Source: Dysidea avara (lineage: Eukaryota; Porifera; Demospongiae; Dictyoceratida; Dysideidae). From it: a stretch of 64,000 nucleotides of DNA. Positions 1 through 9,911 of this stretch are shown here, piece after piece. The position numbers were made by a program, and so were the translations under genes. The stretch covers positions 20,604,467-20,668,466 of the forward strand of contig NC_089275.1 in assembly GCF_963678975.1 (NCBI RefSeq). The letters run 5' to 3'. Numbering within the stretch: the first letter of the stretch is position 1; each line of letters begins with the position of its first letter. The notes beneath the pieces were generated by a model. That model was not told the origin of the DNA, ran no database searches, and saw only the letters and a program-made list of their open reading frames with translations.

Positions 1-361
1 TGCACTATGGACTTACCTTTGTCCTGCTTTTTGCCTCATTTCTTTCTCCACTACCACATAGCTATGTACATAGGTGGTGATTTGCAGATATGAGCAGATT
101 GATTGCAAAGGCATTTCTCAAACTGCTTTAATTTCATTTGTAGCACTGTGTAATGGGATGAAACATAGCTGAAAAAGAAGCAAAATGACCACTTTGCTTT
201 TATTGGCATGCATCCAGACAAAAAAATGTTTAATGACATGTATTTCACCATTCTATCCTTTGATACGGTATATGTGGATTGATTCACCAATCACATTATT
301 TTACAAAAAGTAAACAAACAAGTGCAAGGTATGTAGAATTTTGAATTCAAGTATTCATGGG

Positions 362-738
362 CAGGGCGGCCCACAGGGGGGGCAACTGGGGCATTTTTCC
401 CCAGGCCCCAGCTTGAAAGGGGCCCCCAGGAAGAGCCCCTTGAATACCTGTTTACAAGATCGATATACTCTAATAGAGCAGTCAGATCTAAATACTCTAA
501 TAGAGCAGTCACAGTATTCTTCAGAGGAGCAGTGTAGCAAGCTTATAGATAAAGAGACATGGTTGGTCAGGGGTAGCTATTGTCATTGTCAGCAGGTCAT
601 GACCTTTTTTTTTTTTTTTTTTTTGGTCTTCAGCTTACAGCTTGGGTGAAGTTGTGATTCAGAATGGAAACCTCTTTGCCTCTGGGGTCCCACTTTAACC
701 CTTTGCCATGGACCCCTTAATTTCTCTGGGCAGCCCTG
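362..738. mobile_element. hAT-type MITE, TIR CAGGGCNGCCC
   Basis: The element begins CAGGGCGGCCC and ends GGGCAGCCCTG, an imperfect terminal inverted repeat. It is flanked on both sides by TTCATGGG, an exact 8-bp target-site duplication, as expected for the hAT superfamily. It has no coding capacity. Internally it carries two direct copies of ACTCTAATAGAGCAGTCA (467-484 and 494-511, 27 bp apart) and a poly-T run near 605-624. The same element sits at the corresponding place in the right copy of the duplication (18900-19301), and a shorter relative is inside the LINE at 15988-16308. Confidence 0.88.
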
Positions 739-884
739 TTCATGGGTCATTAATGAATATACGCATAAAATGTACTTTTTGATTTTAAAATAATTTTGTG
801 AGCTAAACTAAATATTGTACTGTACTTCAATCAGCAGCACTGAAGTGAAAAGCTCTTTTAAACTGAAGGGAATCCACTGGTACA

Positions 885-888
885 CCCC

Positions 889-919
<31 letters not shown>

Positions 920-929
920 ACACACACAC
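885..929. repeat. Poly-C followed by CA microsatellite
   Basis: About 21 C residues run into a CA dinucleotide array. The right duplicate (near 19450-19480) has a shorter version, as expected of slippage. Open frames across it are low-complexity and not genes. Confidence 0.95.
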
Positions 930-1408
930 GATTTACCACTGCTACATTAGCATTATACTGTAAGTATTTAAAACAGGTCTTTGTATATACTAACATTAAG
1001 CTAAACCATGCATATAGTCATATACAAAGTTCATTTTATAGTGAAACAACAATGGATACTTTATATCCAAGTGCACTATATGCTCTCAATTAAAACATCG
1101 CAAATACTGAAAATATGTATCCATACTTCCTTGCTTTAAGAGTTCTAAGCCTGACACAATGATTCAGATACAGGCAGCAACCAATGACATATTTCAAATG
1201 ACAGCTAGAGTACACATATGCACACCACAAATATAAATCTGAACACTCCTACAGGTAAATGCAACAAGCACAGTATAGTACATTAAAGTCCTATCACTAA
1301 CTGTATTATCAGAGACAGGTTGCCAAATTTATTAACCAAACTTCATGTACTATATTAGCTTACATACTCTTTTACAACATAAAAACCTTGATAATGGCAG
1401 CACATCAC

Positions 1409-1694
1409 CAGGGGTTAATCTAGGGGGGGGCACAGGCCCCCTCTGGGTTAGCTATTGCCCCCCCTAGGTTTATACCTAAAGCCTTGAGAAATGGAAAGGT
1501 TTAATTGATCCCAAAGTTGTATAATCCAATGGTCAATATTCAATGGCATCACAGTAAAATTTCACCAAAATTGAGTAGCTATATTTACACCTAAATTTTC
1601 AAAATTTTCCTGGGGGAGCATGCCCCCAGACCCCCCTAGAATCCGAAGTGACTTACTTCGCCCCCTCTAGGTTTATATTCTGGGTTGAGCCCTG
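1409..1694. mobile_element. Small MITE with CAGGG termini
   Basis: Starts CAGGGGTTAATCTAGGGGG and ends in the inverted form (GAGCCCTG). ATCAC flanks it on both sides, a 5-bp target-site duplication of the kind reported for the hAT5 group. The interior has G- and C-runs and a GGGGGAGCATGCCCCCAG hairpin. A paralogous copy lies at 19961-20248. Fragments with the same GGCATNCCCCCAG core occur near 30060, 50880 and 54200. Non-coding. Confidence 0.7.
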
Positions 1695-3352
1695 ATCACA
1701 CGGGCACTGAGACCATAATATTTTCCAGTCAGCTACATAGTCACTATAAGAATCTATAACTATCTCTTATCTCCCAAATACTGAATGCGGAAAATGACCA
1801 TGTAGGTCACACAGTCATCATTGCAAGTCAACAGAGCTGTTCTGTACTGTTTAGGGCAGTAAACAATCAGTTTTTAAAAACAATCATGCAGCCATATACA
1901 TAGCAATTTATAGCTCTAAACTGCTCAGTACATGCCTATACAGTTTAAACCATTCATTTCTCTACACTTATGTACAGTGCAATTTTGCATACAGCCAAGG
2001 CCAAATGTGCTTTCAGCGTGTATAGGGATATGGATATATATGGATGACAAAGGAATTATATTTGATGTGCTTCAATGCAACTGAATAACTGCAAGGTAGA
2101 GTTTGCTATGGTTTCACCTTATTAATACAACTTTAAGAAGAGAAGCCTCTCTGTATGTGCACATACATACATACATACTCCAATAACGATGTCTGATTAT
2201 GAATGTATAAGGCAATCAGCCTGGAAATGAATTAATATGAGCACTGAAACATTGTTATCAGAAAGATAACAGGAATTTACTTTAAAAGTATTAGTCTACA
2301 TGTGCAAATACATAAATACTTACATACTTGAAGAGTTCTATATAAAGTTCAACTAATGCATTGGTACACTGTCAGTATAAGTAAGAACTTTATAGCTTGT
2401 TATTACAACATATCAAATGGGGACTGCATTTTGTTAATTTAAATATAATTTTATCTCAATAAAATGTTTTGATGCTTTCATGACTTCTTCTTCAGATATT
2501 CATAGCCATACAGTGACCATGATGCAATAACATGCTCTATATATTTTTAAGGTTGTGCTGACTACAAATGACCATTAAAATTTTATACAGTTTTAATAAT
2601 AGTAAAAGTTGTAAACAACTTTCTAATTTATTGCTCATACATAATTCCTTTCCCCTACCCCCATTCTTCAAATCACTGACTACATCAGGTTGGTATAAAC
2701 AGCCAACCCAGGAACCAAGGACCCAGAATTTGTGTGGACCCAACTTTTTAGTGGAATTTATGTACTACATGATGTTTATACAGTGTATATACATTCTATA
2801 CTTGTACTGGATGCCTCTGCCAGTCACAGCAGCTAGTCTCGCAAGGCCAATTCACCTTTTCTCAGTCGTGGTGTGCCTTACACAATGTTTATACAAATTA
2901 GAAATCATAAGCATCTCTGAAAAAGGATCTGCAGTTGACCAAGCAGCTGACTGCATTACATGCATTTATAGATCACTTGTGCTGCAATGAGCACACTAGG
3001 CTAATACGTTTCCTAGCTACTAAAGTTCAGAGACTTTGTGCAAGCAAGTATTCCAGGGAAATAGCTTTAATAATTAGTGAAGCAATCACTGTATGTATGT
3101 TACACCAGTAGCTCAACAAACAGATTTCATGCCTTGCTTTGTGCATATGTGGCTTACAAAGTTAAAGCCATGCCCTTGATTAATACCACCAGTTGCTGGA
3201 GGTGTGAAGAATGGGCTGGACTGGACTGCCTATGCTAAGCAGACCAGTCCAGCAGAACCCTTTTAAGAGTAGGTATACTTATAGACTAATTTTTAATTCA
3301 GGCACCATGTGAGGCACCATGACAGACAAAGAGTGACAAGACTATATATCTC

Positions 3353-3740
3353 TTGTTTTATTTTTTATTTATTAATGCTTTACAGCACAAGTGCTGAAGG
3401 TCTGTAGGACACCTGATCCTACAGTTGCTCAAAGACTTAAGGTGTGTTTGAAAAGTTGGAGAAAGGAGAAAAAAAATCCATGATTGGACCTAGGTAGCCT
3501 CGAACCTGCAGCCATCCGATTTACGCTCGAATGCTTACAGGAGTCTACCAGGCGGTCAGGATGTTTTCTCCTTGTTATTTTCATGTAATTATATCCATAG
3601 GAATTCTAGAGAGTAACTCATTATCTCTAAGTAGCTACCCCAAGTAGAACCAAATGGACACTAGTTTATTTATTTAATAATGCTTTACAGCACAAGTGCT
3701 GAAGGTCTGTAAGACACCTGGTCCTACAGCCTGCTCAGAG
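3353..3740 (-). mobile_element. tRNA-derived SINE plus a second partial tail
   Basis: On the minus strand there is a tRNA-like block with a B-box-like GGTTCGAGGC (around 3500) and a downstream A/T-rich segment ending in AATAAATAAA. A module with two small hairpins (AGCACAAGTGCT, AGGACACCTGGTCCT) occurs at 3376-3430, and a second copy of that module begins at about 3680. The same arrangement occurs at 22440-22758 and 26545-26935. This fits a SINE with a shared 3' tail, inserted next to a truncated relative. tRNA derivation is inferred only from the box-B match. Confidence 0.6.
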
Positions 3741-4193
3741 CCACTCTTTACCCTTACCTCTTATTTCAAACAGCATGTTTGATTAAGAAAACACTGGTAA
3801 TGTATCTAGTGACTGCATGGTGGGCTTGGGCCATTTAGAAATAAGAAAACGTACAATGTACATACTTTGCAAGATTCAAGCTGTTTCATAAGCAAGGTTA
3901 GCATGTAACTAAGCTTCTCTTTCTCTCTATACAGCTACCATGCAGGCTGGTATACAATATTGCTTGACTGATGCAGTGATAAGTAAAGATTTGGAAGGCA
4001 AAATTTAACAAATTTTAGACTGTTCACCAAATTCACCATAATTTCACAATACCAAAATCTCCCTCTATATGGTAGTGTTGTATAGTTTTTTTTCGTGAAA
4101 ATGAATGACAAAAACCATTGTCTAGACAACTTGCAATGCTTATACACTTGTTGATAAGGAAGGTTGTAGCTTGTTGATAAGGAAGGTCGTAAC

Positions 4194-6429
4194 TGGGACA
4201 GGCTGTTGCCTTATATTTTATTTGCTTATCGTGAGGTTCTTCACGATACAACGGGATTCTCCCCATTTGAACTCCTGTATGGAAGAGAGGTTAGAGGCCC
4301 ACTTGATGTACTTAAAGAGGAGTGGGAGGCCGACAAAAGGAGTGATGAGAGTGTGGTATCCCACATTCTTTTAATTCGTGAACGGATGGAGATGACCGAG
4401 CTTGTAGAAGAGAATTTTAGAGCAGCACAGTAACGCCAGAAGAAGTGGTACAATCGGACAGCTAGAGACAGAACTACAACCGGATGAGGAGGTACTTGTG
4501 TTACTACCCACTAGTAGTAATAAGTTGTTAGCCCAGTGGCAAGGGCCATATCGCATACTACGCAGGGTTGGCAAAGTGAATTATGAGGTGCTGATGCCAG
4601 ATAAGAGGAAGAGGAGGAAGGTATTCCACATGAACATGCTGAAGGAGTGGTACCCACCAGTAGCTACAAGCTTCTGGTCATCAGAAGACATGGAGGTGGA
4701 TGAGGAAGAGTTTGTACCCACATGGCAGTATCAGGGTAGTGATGCTCCAACCATAAGTGACCAGCTGTCAGAGCAGCAGAAGGGGCAGCTATCTGACTTG
4801 TTGGCAAAGTTCAGGACAGTGATGAGTGGTAAGTGTGGACGGACTACTGTCTGTCAGCATCACATCCGAGTGAAGGAGGATACTCCCATTCGTCAGCAGC
4901 CTTATCAGTTGCCCCACACATATAGAGATGCTGTAGAAAGAGAAATCGAGATGATGCTTGCTGAAGGCATTATTGAACCCTGTAGTAGTGAGTGGGCTTC
5001 CCCAATTATAGTTGTCAAGAAGAAAGACAACACCATAAGGCTGTGTGTGGACTACAGAAGACTGAATGCAGAGACTCGGATTGATGCTTACCCAATGCCA
5101 CGGGTCAATGACATCCTGGACCAGGTGGGGCAGGCCAAGTATCTGTCCACTCTTGATCTAGCCAAGGGATATTGGCAGGTGTCAGTTGCGGAAGGGGATC
5201 GTCCAAAGACAGTGTTTATAACACCACAGGGGTTATATCAATTTTGTGTGATGCCATTTGGTCTCTGGTGCACCGGCAACTTTTCAACGCATGATAGATC
5301 ACATTATTAGAGGAATGAGCAAGTTTGCCTGTGCTTACTTAGACAACCTTATTGTGTTCAGTATGACTTGGGAAGATCACCTGGTACACCTTCAAGCAGT
5401 GTTGAATCGCCTTCAGGAATTGGGCTTAACAGCTAAGCCTTCAAAGTGTCAGTTGGGTATGACAGAATGTGCATATTTGGGGCACGTAGTAGGAAATGGT
5501 GTGGTGAAGCCGGAGAGGGACAAGCTTTGGGCAATAGCTCAATTTCCACTAGAAGCAAGTCTGTTCATTTCTTGGACTGTCTGGCTATTATAGGCGTTTC
5601 ATCCACCATTGTTGCACCCCTCACCGATCTCACCAGAAAGTCAGTTTCGGAACATGTGAGTTTGAGTATAGAATGTATCCAGTCCTTTAGTAAGTTAAAG
5701 GAAATATTGTTGTCATCTGCTGTTCTAAGAAATCCAGACTTTACTAGATCTTTTATCTTACAGACAGATGCCTCCGATGTAGGAGTAGGAGCAGTCCTGA
5801 GCCAGCAGGATGCCGAAGAATACCATCACCCAGTAGCTTTTTTTAGCAGAAAGCTTTTATCTAGAGAACGAAGGTTCTCCACAGTAGAGAAAGAGTATTT
5901 AGCCGTTAAGTTACTATAGGTATTGAAGCTTTTCAGGTATATTTACTGGGTAGAGAGTTTGTGATCCAAACTGATCATAGAGCACTGCAGTGGCTTACAA
6001 AATTTAAGGATCACTATAGTAGACTAATGAGATGGAGTCTGGCAATACAACCTTACCTCTTTCAGGTCCAACATAGGAAGGGCACTGACAACGCCAATGC
6101 TGACGTGCTGTCCTGGATGCCATCTTGGGAGGATGATCCAACCGGACAATTTAAAGTTCAAGAAAGGGGGAGGAGTGTGATTGAAAACCAGCAGAAGTGT
6201 GAAGCTAGCAGAAACCTGAATGATCAAGCCCAAGAAGCCGTTTAAGAACTGAACATTGTTGATTGTAATTTTGATTTTTGTGGCACTACATATATGCTGA
6301 GCTGGCAAGCTCTAGAATGTTCTATCTGTTTTTGTATAAATAGGCTGTCAATATTGTATTATGTGCCTTTGAATAGCCCTCAATGAAAGTAGAACTTGAC
6401 TGCTCGTGCTGTACCGCTTGGCTATCACA
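4194..6429 (+). mobile_element. Decayed Ty3/gypsy retrotransposon, INT before RT-RH
   Basis: Conceptual translation gives, in order: an integrase C-terminal part (FAYREV...FSPFELLYGR, 4206-4430); a GPY/F-type module (QWQGPYRILRRVG, about 4540-4650); then, in the same 4498-5310 frame, a linker and reverse transcriptase (LCVDYRRLN, STLDLAKGYWQV, VMPFGL). RNase H follows (QTDASDVGVGAVLSQ, 5760-5920; QTDHRALQW, 5963 on). Integrase upstream of RT is the gmr1-type order, not the usual gypsy order. The copy is dead: an in-frame stop at 4431, frame breaks near 4475, 5265, 5550 and 5917, and YLDN (5335-5346) in place of the catalytic YLDD. The 5' LTR, gag, protease and most of integrase are missing. 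One 3' LTR follows. Confidence 0.9.
6176..6429 (+). repeat. 3' LTR of the gypsy element
   Basis: A purine-rich tract AAGAAAGGGGGAGGAG (6160-6175) looks like a polypurine primer. It is followed directly by TGTGAT, and the segment ends ATCACA at 6429, so the ends are 6-bp inverted repeats starting TG and ending CA. A TATA-like GTATAAATAG lies at about 6335. The length of 254 bp is typical of short gypsy LTRs. No second LTR is visible 5' of the element, so the ends rest on these motifs alone. Confidence 0.65.
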
Positions 6430-7142
6430 CCCAGGGAGAAATGAGTTGCAAGATTCTTGCAAGACTGCAAGTGGCTTGCAAGAAAAGGGACATTTCCATG
6501 CAAGAATCTTCTTGAAGACTTGCAAATCTTGTACATCATTTCCCCCTGGGATATACGTACACAAACACAGTTCAGATGGATATTTCCAGTACTTGGTGTG
6601 CTTATATATAGTGTTTTTCACCACTGCAATTCAGTGGGCATGTCATAATCATGATGGTTGAGACACCACTACCCTATTGTATAAGGAAATAGAAAAGAAA
6701 TACTTAGATCTATATACTGCAGACTTTATGGAATACTAAACCTAGGTGCTTGGAGCCTTGGTCCAGCTAATAACATTCCTTCCTACTTCCAATGAATGAA
6801 GATCATTGATATTAGTGTCCATGCACCAGCTGCAGAGGGCTATAAGTTAGGATTACTACTATATAGTGCTATTATAATTATTTGCCAACACTAGGCCTAG
6901 CCAACACATCAATCTATAATTATAGTTCCTCAGCATTGTGCAGTCTTGCAATCCCCTAACCCCATGTATGTCTCAGTGCTTTTTAAAATAATAATAGTTA
7001 ATGTCAGTTACAATGCAACAGCCAATTACAGCAATGCAACAGCCAATTACAGCAAAAATTTTTTAAAAATCTTACAGCCTATACACTCATTTGCAAATAG
7101 CATTATTTAGTACTACTACATTAATTGTCACTCCATTGCTTG
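6430..7142. other. Intergenic, no gene seen
   Basis: AT-rich sequence between the LTR and the 3' end of the NHL gene. It has a short locally repeated stretch (AATGCAACAGCCAATTACAGC twice near 7012-7052) and runs of TTGCAAG around 6450-6530. No coding signal. Confidence 0.6.
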
Positions 7143-8618
7143 TTATGCTGCTAACTCCCAAACTTGGATACTGTTATCACCACTCGTACAGACTTGACCA
7201 TAGGGACTGACAGCTATACCATAAGCATTGCATGTGAAATCAAAGCAAGAAATGTAGTTACCAACACAGTCAAAGATATGTACACTGCTGCCACTTTTTA
7301 CCAAGATCAAACCATCTGCATCAATTGCAAGCTTCTGTGGACAGACTGGTTCTGAATTGCGGTTTTTTGTATCAAAATTTCCTAATTCACAATGACCTCC
7401 AAGAGTATATGTGACTACATGTTTGTAGCTATCTATAACATGCAACGCATTCCCTTTCAAGTTAACTGCTACATCAATGGGTCCATACAAGTTAATAGTA
7501 GTTTCATAGAGACCATCATTCCTAAACACTACTATACGGTTGTTCGTGCAGTCAGCAACATACACTTTACCATTGTGTACTGCAATACCATGTGAGGGAT
7601 GGCCTAGCTCACCAACACCACTACCACACTTCCCAAAGCTACAAAAGAACTTACCATTGGTGTTGAATCTGTATATGTAGTCACTATGTGGTACACGCAG
7701 TGCACCAGCCATAACATACAAGTCATTGTTATCATCAAATGCAATACTCGTAGGCTTTTGGAGATTGTCGTGCTTTATTATCAATTTATTTGAATCAAAA
7801 TACAAATAAACACAGTGATTATCTTCATCAGCTAATGCCCATCTTTTACCATACCTTGAAAACGCAATATCTAAGAGTTTTCCAAATGCATTAAGTGAGA
7901 TATTACTGCACTTAAAATTTTGGTAATCATTAGTGTTCACAATAATGCTTCGTTTAATTTTCCGACCACCTATTACCACTGAAAGTTCTGCCTTTCCAGC
8001 ATGCCACGTAGGTGGAAATCTGAATGAAACTACACAACTACCATTACTGTTATCACCTATCTTTAATGGCTCTTCATTTGTACTTGATGTTAACTTGGCA
8101 GATATGTCGATTCCACCTTTGCAGAAGTACCCGTCACTATCCTTAAGTTTGATGGCGAATTCATTCGTTTTGCCTAAGGAAAACTGACTCGGGTAATCTA
8201 TCTCTGATTTATCGGGGTCTGGTGTCTCATTTGTAACCACACTACCGAGGGCTGGGAGAGATCCACCGATGGGAATAAACTCGACTTCGGGTAGCTCGAT
8301 AGGAGTTTTCATCACTTCATACTTCTTAGTAAGTTGAGGTATTAGATCGGCAGTCAACGTTTCCGCGTCGTCTATCAGTTTTCCAAGAAATGAGTTTACT
8401 CTATCGCGCTTTGCAGTGAATTCGTCTCGCTTAGTTGCATCACAATATTGTTTTTTAACAGCATCTCTCTGCTTCATTAATTCTTGTATTCGTCCTTCGT
8501 AATGATCGTTAATTTTCTGTAATTCGTTTGCGATCTTTTCGGCCACCTTATCAATACGATTTAGTTTGTCAGTCAGAGTTTGGATAATTTCTTCTTTGGT
8601 CATTTCTTCGTTGGTCAT
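7143..8618 (-). CDS. Coiled-coil / filamin-like / NHL-repeat protein
   Basis: One uninterrupted 491-codon frame on the minus strand. Residues 1-75 are charged and heptad-like (coiled coil). Residues of about 120-230 resemble a filamin/Ig-type domain (SQFSLGKTNEFAIKLKD... HAGKAELSVVIGG). Residues of about 235-491 contain repeated blade motifs such as PTSIAFDDNNDLYV, HGIAVHNGKVYVADCTNNRI and GPIDVAVNLKGNALHV, typical of an NHL beta-propeller. The order matches TRIM2/3/71-type TRIM-NHL proteins but without RING or B-box, so E3 ligase activity is not predicted; protein or RNA binding by the propeller is an inference. Two Met codons occur near the start (residues 1 and 6) and I kept the first. Single exon, no frame damage, so it may be a young retro- or expansion-family member. 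Confidence 0.85.
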   Translation of the reverse strand: MTNEEMTKEEIIQTLTDKLNRIDKVAEKIANELQKINDHYEGRIQELMKQRDAVKKQYCDATKRDEFTAKRDRVNSFLGKLIDDAETLTADLIPQLTKKYEVMKTPIELPEVEFIPIGGSLPALGSVVTNETPDPDKSEIDYPSQFSLGKTNEFAIKLKDSDGYFCKGGIDISAKLTSSTNEEPLKIGDNSNGSCVVSFRFPPTWHAGKAELSVVIGGRKIKRSIIVNTNDYQNFKCSNISLNAFGKLLDIAFSRYGKRWALADEDNHCVYLYFDSNKLIIKHDNLQKPTSIAFDDNNDLYVMAGALRVPHSDYIYRFNTNGKFFCSFGKCGSGVGELGHPSHGIAVHNGKVYVADCTNNRIVVFRNDGLYETTINLYGPIDVAVNLKGNALHVIDSYKHVVTYTLGGHCELGNFDTKNRNSEPVCPQKLAIDADGLILVKSGSSVHIFDCVGNYISCFDFTCNAYGIAVSPYGQVCTSGDNSIQVWELAA

Positions 8619-8937
8619 TTCTCAGTCCAGAAGTTAAAATGTGTCCTGGCTGTGGAAAGCGTCCGGTCACAACAACAAATGGGCGTGTTAGTTCAATTTC
8701 ATCACGTGATTTCAAAAAATTACATCATACATAAAGAGTAAATATTCCTTGCACTCAAGGGTTTTTTCTTTTTTTTTTTTTTTTTTTTTTGTTATTACTG
8801 TGCAGAGCCTCCGTAAGCCACAGGAAAATAAAATATAAGCCTTAGGGTTTCCACTCAAAATAAGATGTTTCTTTTGTTGTTTCTCACACAAATTGACCTT
8901 TAAGATCAAGCTATGGATAAAGCAAACAATTAATTAG

Positions 8938-9026
8938 TCTTGCGTAGCCAGACCCTATTTCTCCGCACAGCGCTTATCGATTGGAAATTATAAGCGCCTG
9001 CTTCGAAAGGGTCTGGGGACTCTACA
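8938..9026. mobile_element. Very short MITE-like inverted repeat
   Basis: An 89-bp segment begins TAGTCTTGCGTAGCCAGACCCT and ends with the loosely inverted AGGGTCTGGGGACTCTA. The subterminal CAGACCCT is shared with the larger elements at 39610-40023 and 59965-60316. No clear target-site duplication is visible here. Confidence 0.4.
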
Positions 9027-9062
9027 ATAGAAAAGTTCTATTATATTTATTACTGTGCAGCA

Positions 9063-9360
9063 ATCAAAAGATTATAATGCACAGGTGTGATCATAAAAGT
9101 TACTTAAGTTATTACAAAACTCATTAGGGGTAGAGGAATTAATTACATCAGCAGGGAGTTGGTTCCATAATTTGATGGTTGATGGGAAAAAGGAAACTTT
9201 GTATGCATCAATTAGAGTCATTGGTTGGTGATAGTAGCCACTCCTTAAACTTGAAAGTTTAGGGGTAAGATCATCTGTAGGCACAATCAAATATCCGTTA
9301 ATTATTTTGTAAAAAGTACTTAATTTAGCTTGGGTTCTTCTTGCCTGTAACAATTCTGCA
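9063..9360 (-). mobile_element. LINE ORF2 C-terminal fragment
   Basis: A minus-strand frame of 93 codons has the tail typical of CR1/Jockey/Rex-like LINE reverse transcriptases: RRTQAKLSTFYKIINGYL, then VSFFPSTIKLWNQLPADVI. Only the end of the polyprotein is present, so this is a truncated insertion. It is not the missing 3' end of the LINE at 15.3-17.3 kb, which is on the other strand and reads differently. Confidence 0.75.
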
Positions 9361-9911
9361 GGCGAACCACCTCTGGGTAGGCCGAGTGAGCGTTGATTGG
9401 CACTAAACCACTTTCAGAAGAGGTGTGGATGACCACAGTTGGCTTCAGCCTCGGCTATAGGCAAGGCTTCAGCCTGTTCAAACTCTACACCCTCAGGCCT
9501 GCCAACCCTCACAGATTTACCGTGAGACTCACGATTTCACTACCAAGCTCAAGGTCTCACAAGCAGTAACCCTAAACTCACAGATTTTTAGTTCAGCCTA
9601 CCAATTCTCACGGATCATCACCGTAAAACTCACAATTTCTTTCATTTTCAAGCTCAGGCCAGAGTCAAAGCATAGATAATTAATGAGAGAATTATCTATG
9701 GTCAAAGCTCTCAGAATGCCCTTTACCTGGCCTTTTCAAGGTCTCAGGGGATTTCCCCAGGTACATAATCGTGGTACAACTAAGCAAGATCATGTGATTG
9801 TAAAGGCGGCATTGTGGCGTGGATTCGCCTTTGGCCTTCTATTTAATACCAATACGTTGGAGAGTATTTGTAGCAAGATCTGGAGTTAATTTTAAGCGGT
9901 CAGAACTCTAG

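Larger units (their letters stand above)
1..3672. repeat. Left copy of a direct segmental duplication
   Basis: This segment is repeated in the same orientation at 18539-22758, starting before the window edge. The two copies read almost identically for about 3.7 kb, with scattered substitutions, length changes in poly-G and CA runs, and one large insertion present only in the right copy. The shared content is itself mostly repeats: part of a dispersed 'AAAGTAAACAAACAAG' family, two MITEs and a SINE. The right boundary is at the TTTATTTA tail of the SINE, where this copy continues into a second partial SINE tail and the other copy continues into unrelated sequence. I see no protein gene in it. 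It may be a true duplication or a haplotype/assembly artefact. Confidence 0.9.

Noticed and set aside
51..290. 79-codon minus-strand frame found in both duplicate copies (also 18589-18828)
   Set aside because: Identical only because the segment is duplicated; it lies in a dispersed repeat and has no domain.
463..514. CRISPR-like array from the repeated 18-bp module
   Set aside because: Repeats come in ones or twos with variable spacers, in both orientations, dispersed over 55 kb in a eukaryotic genome.
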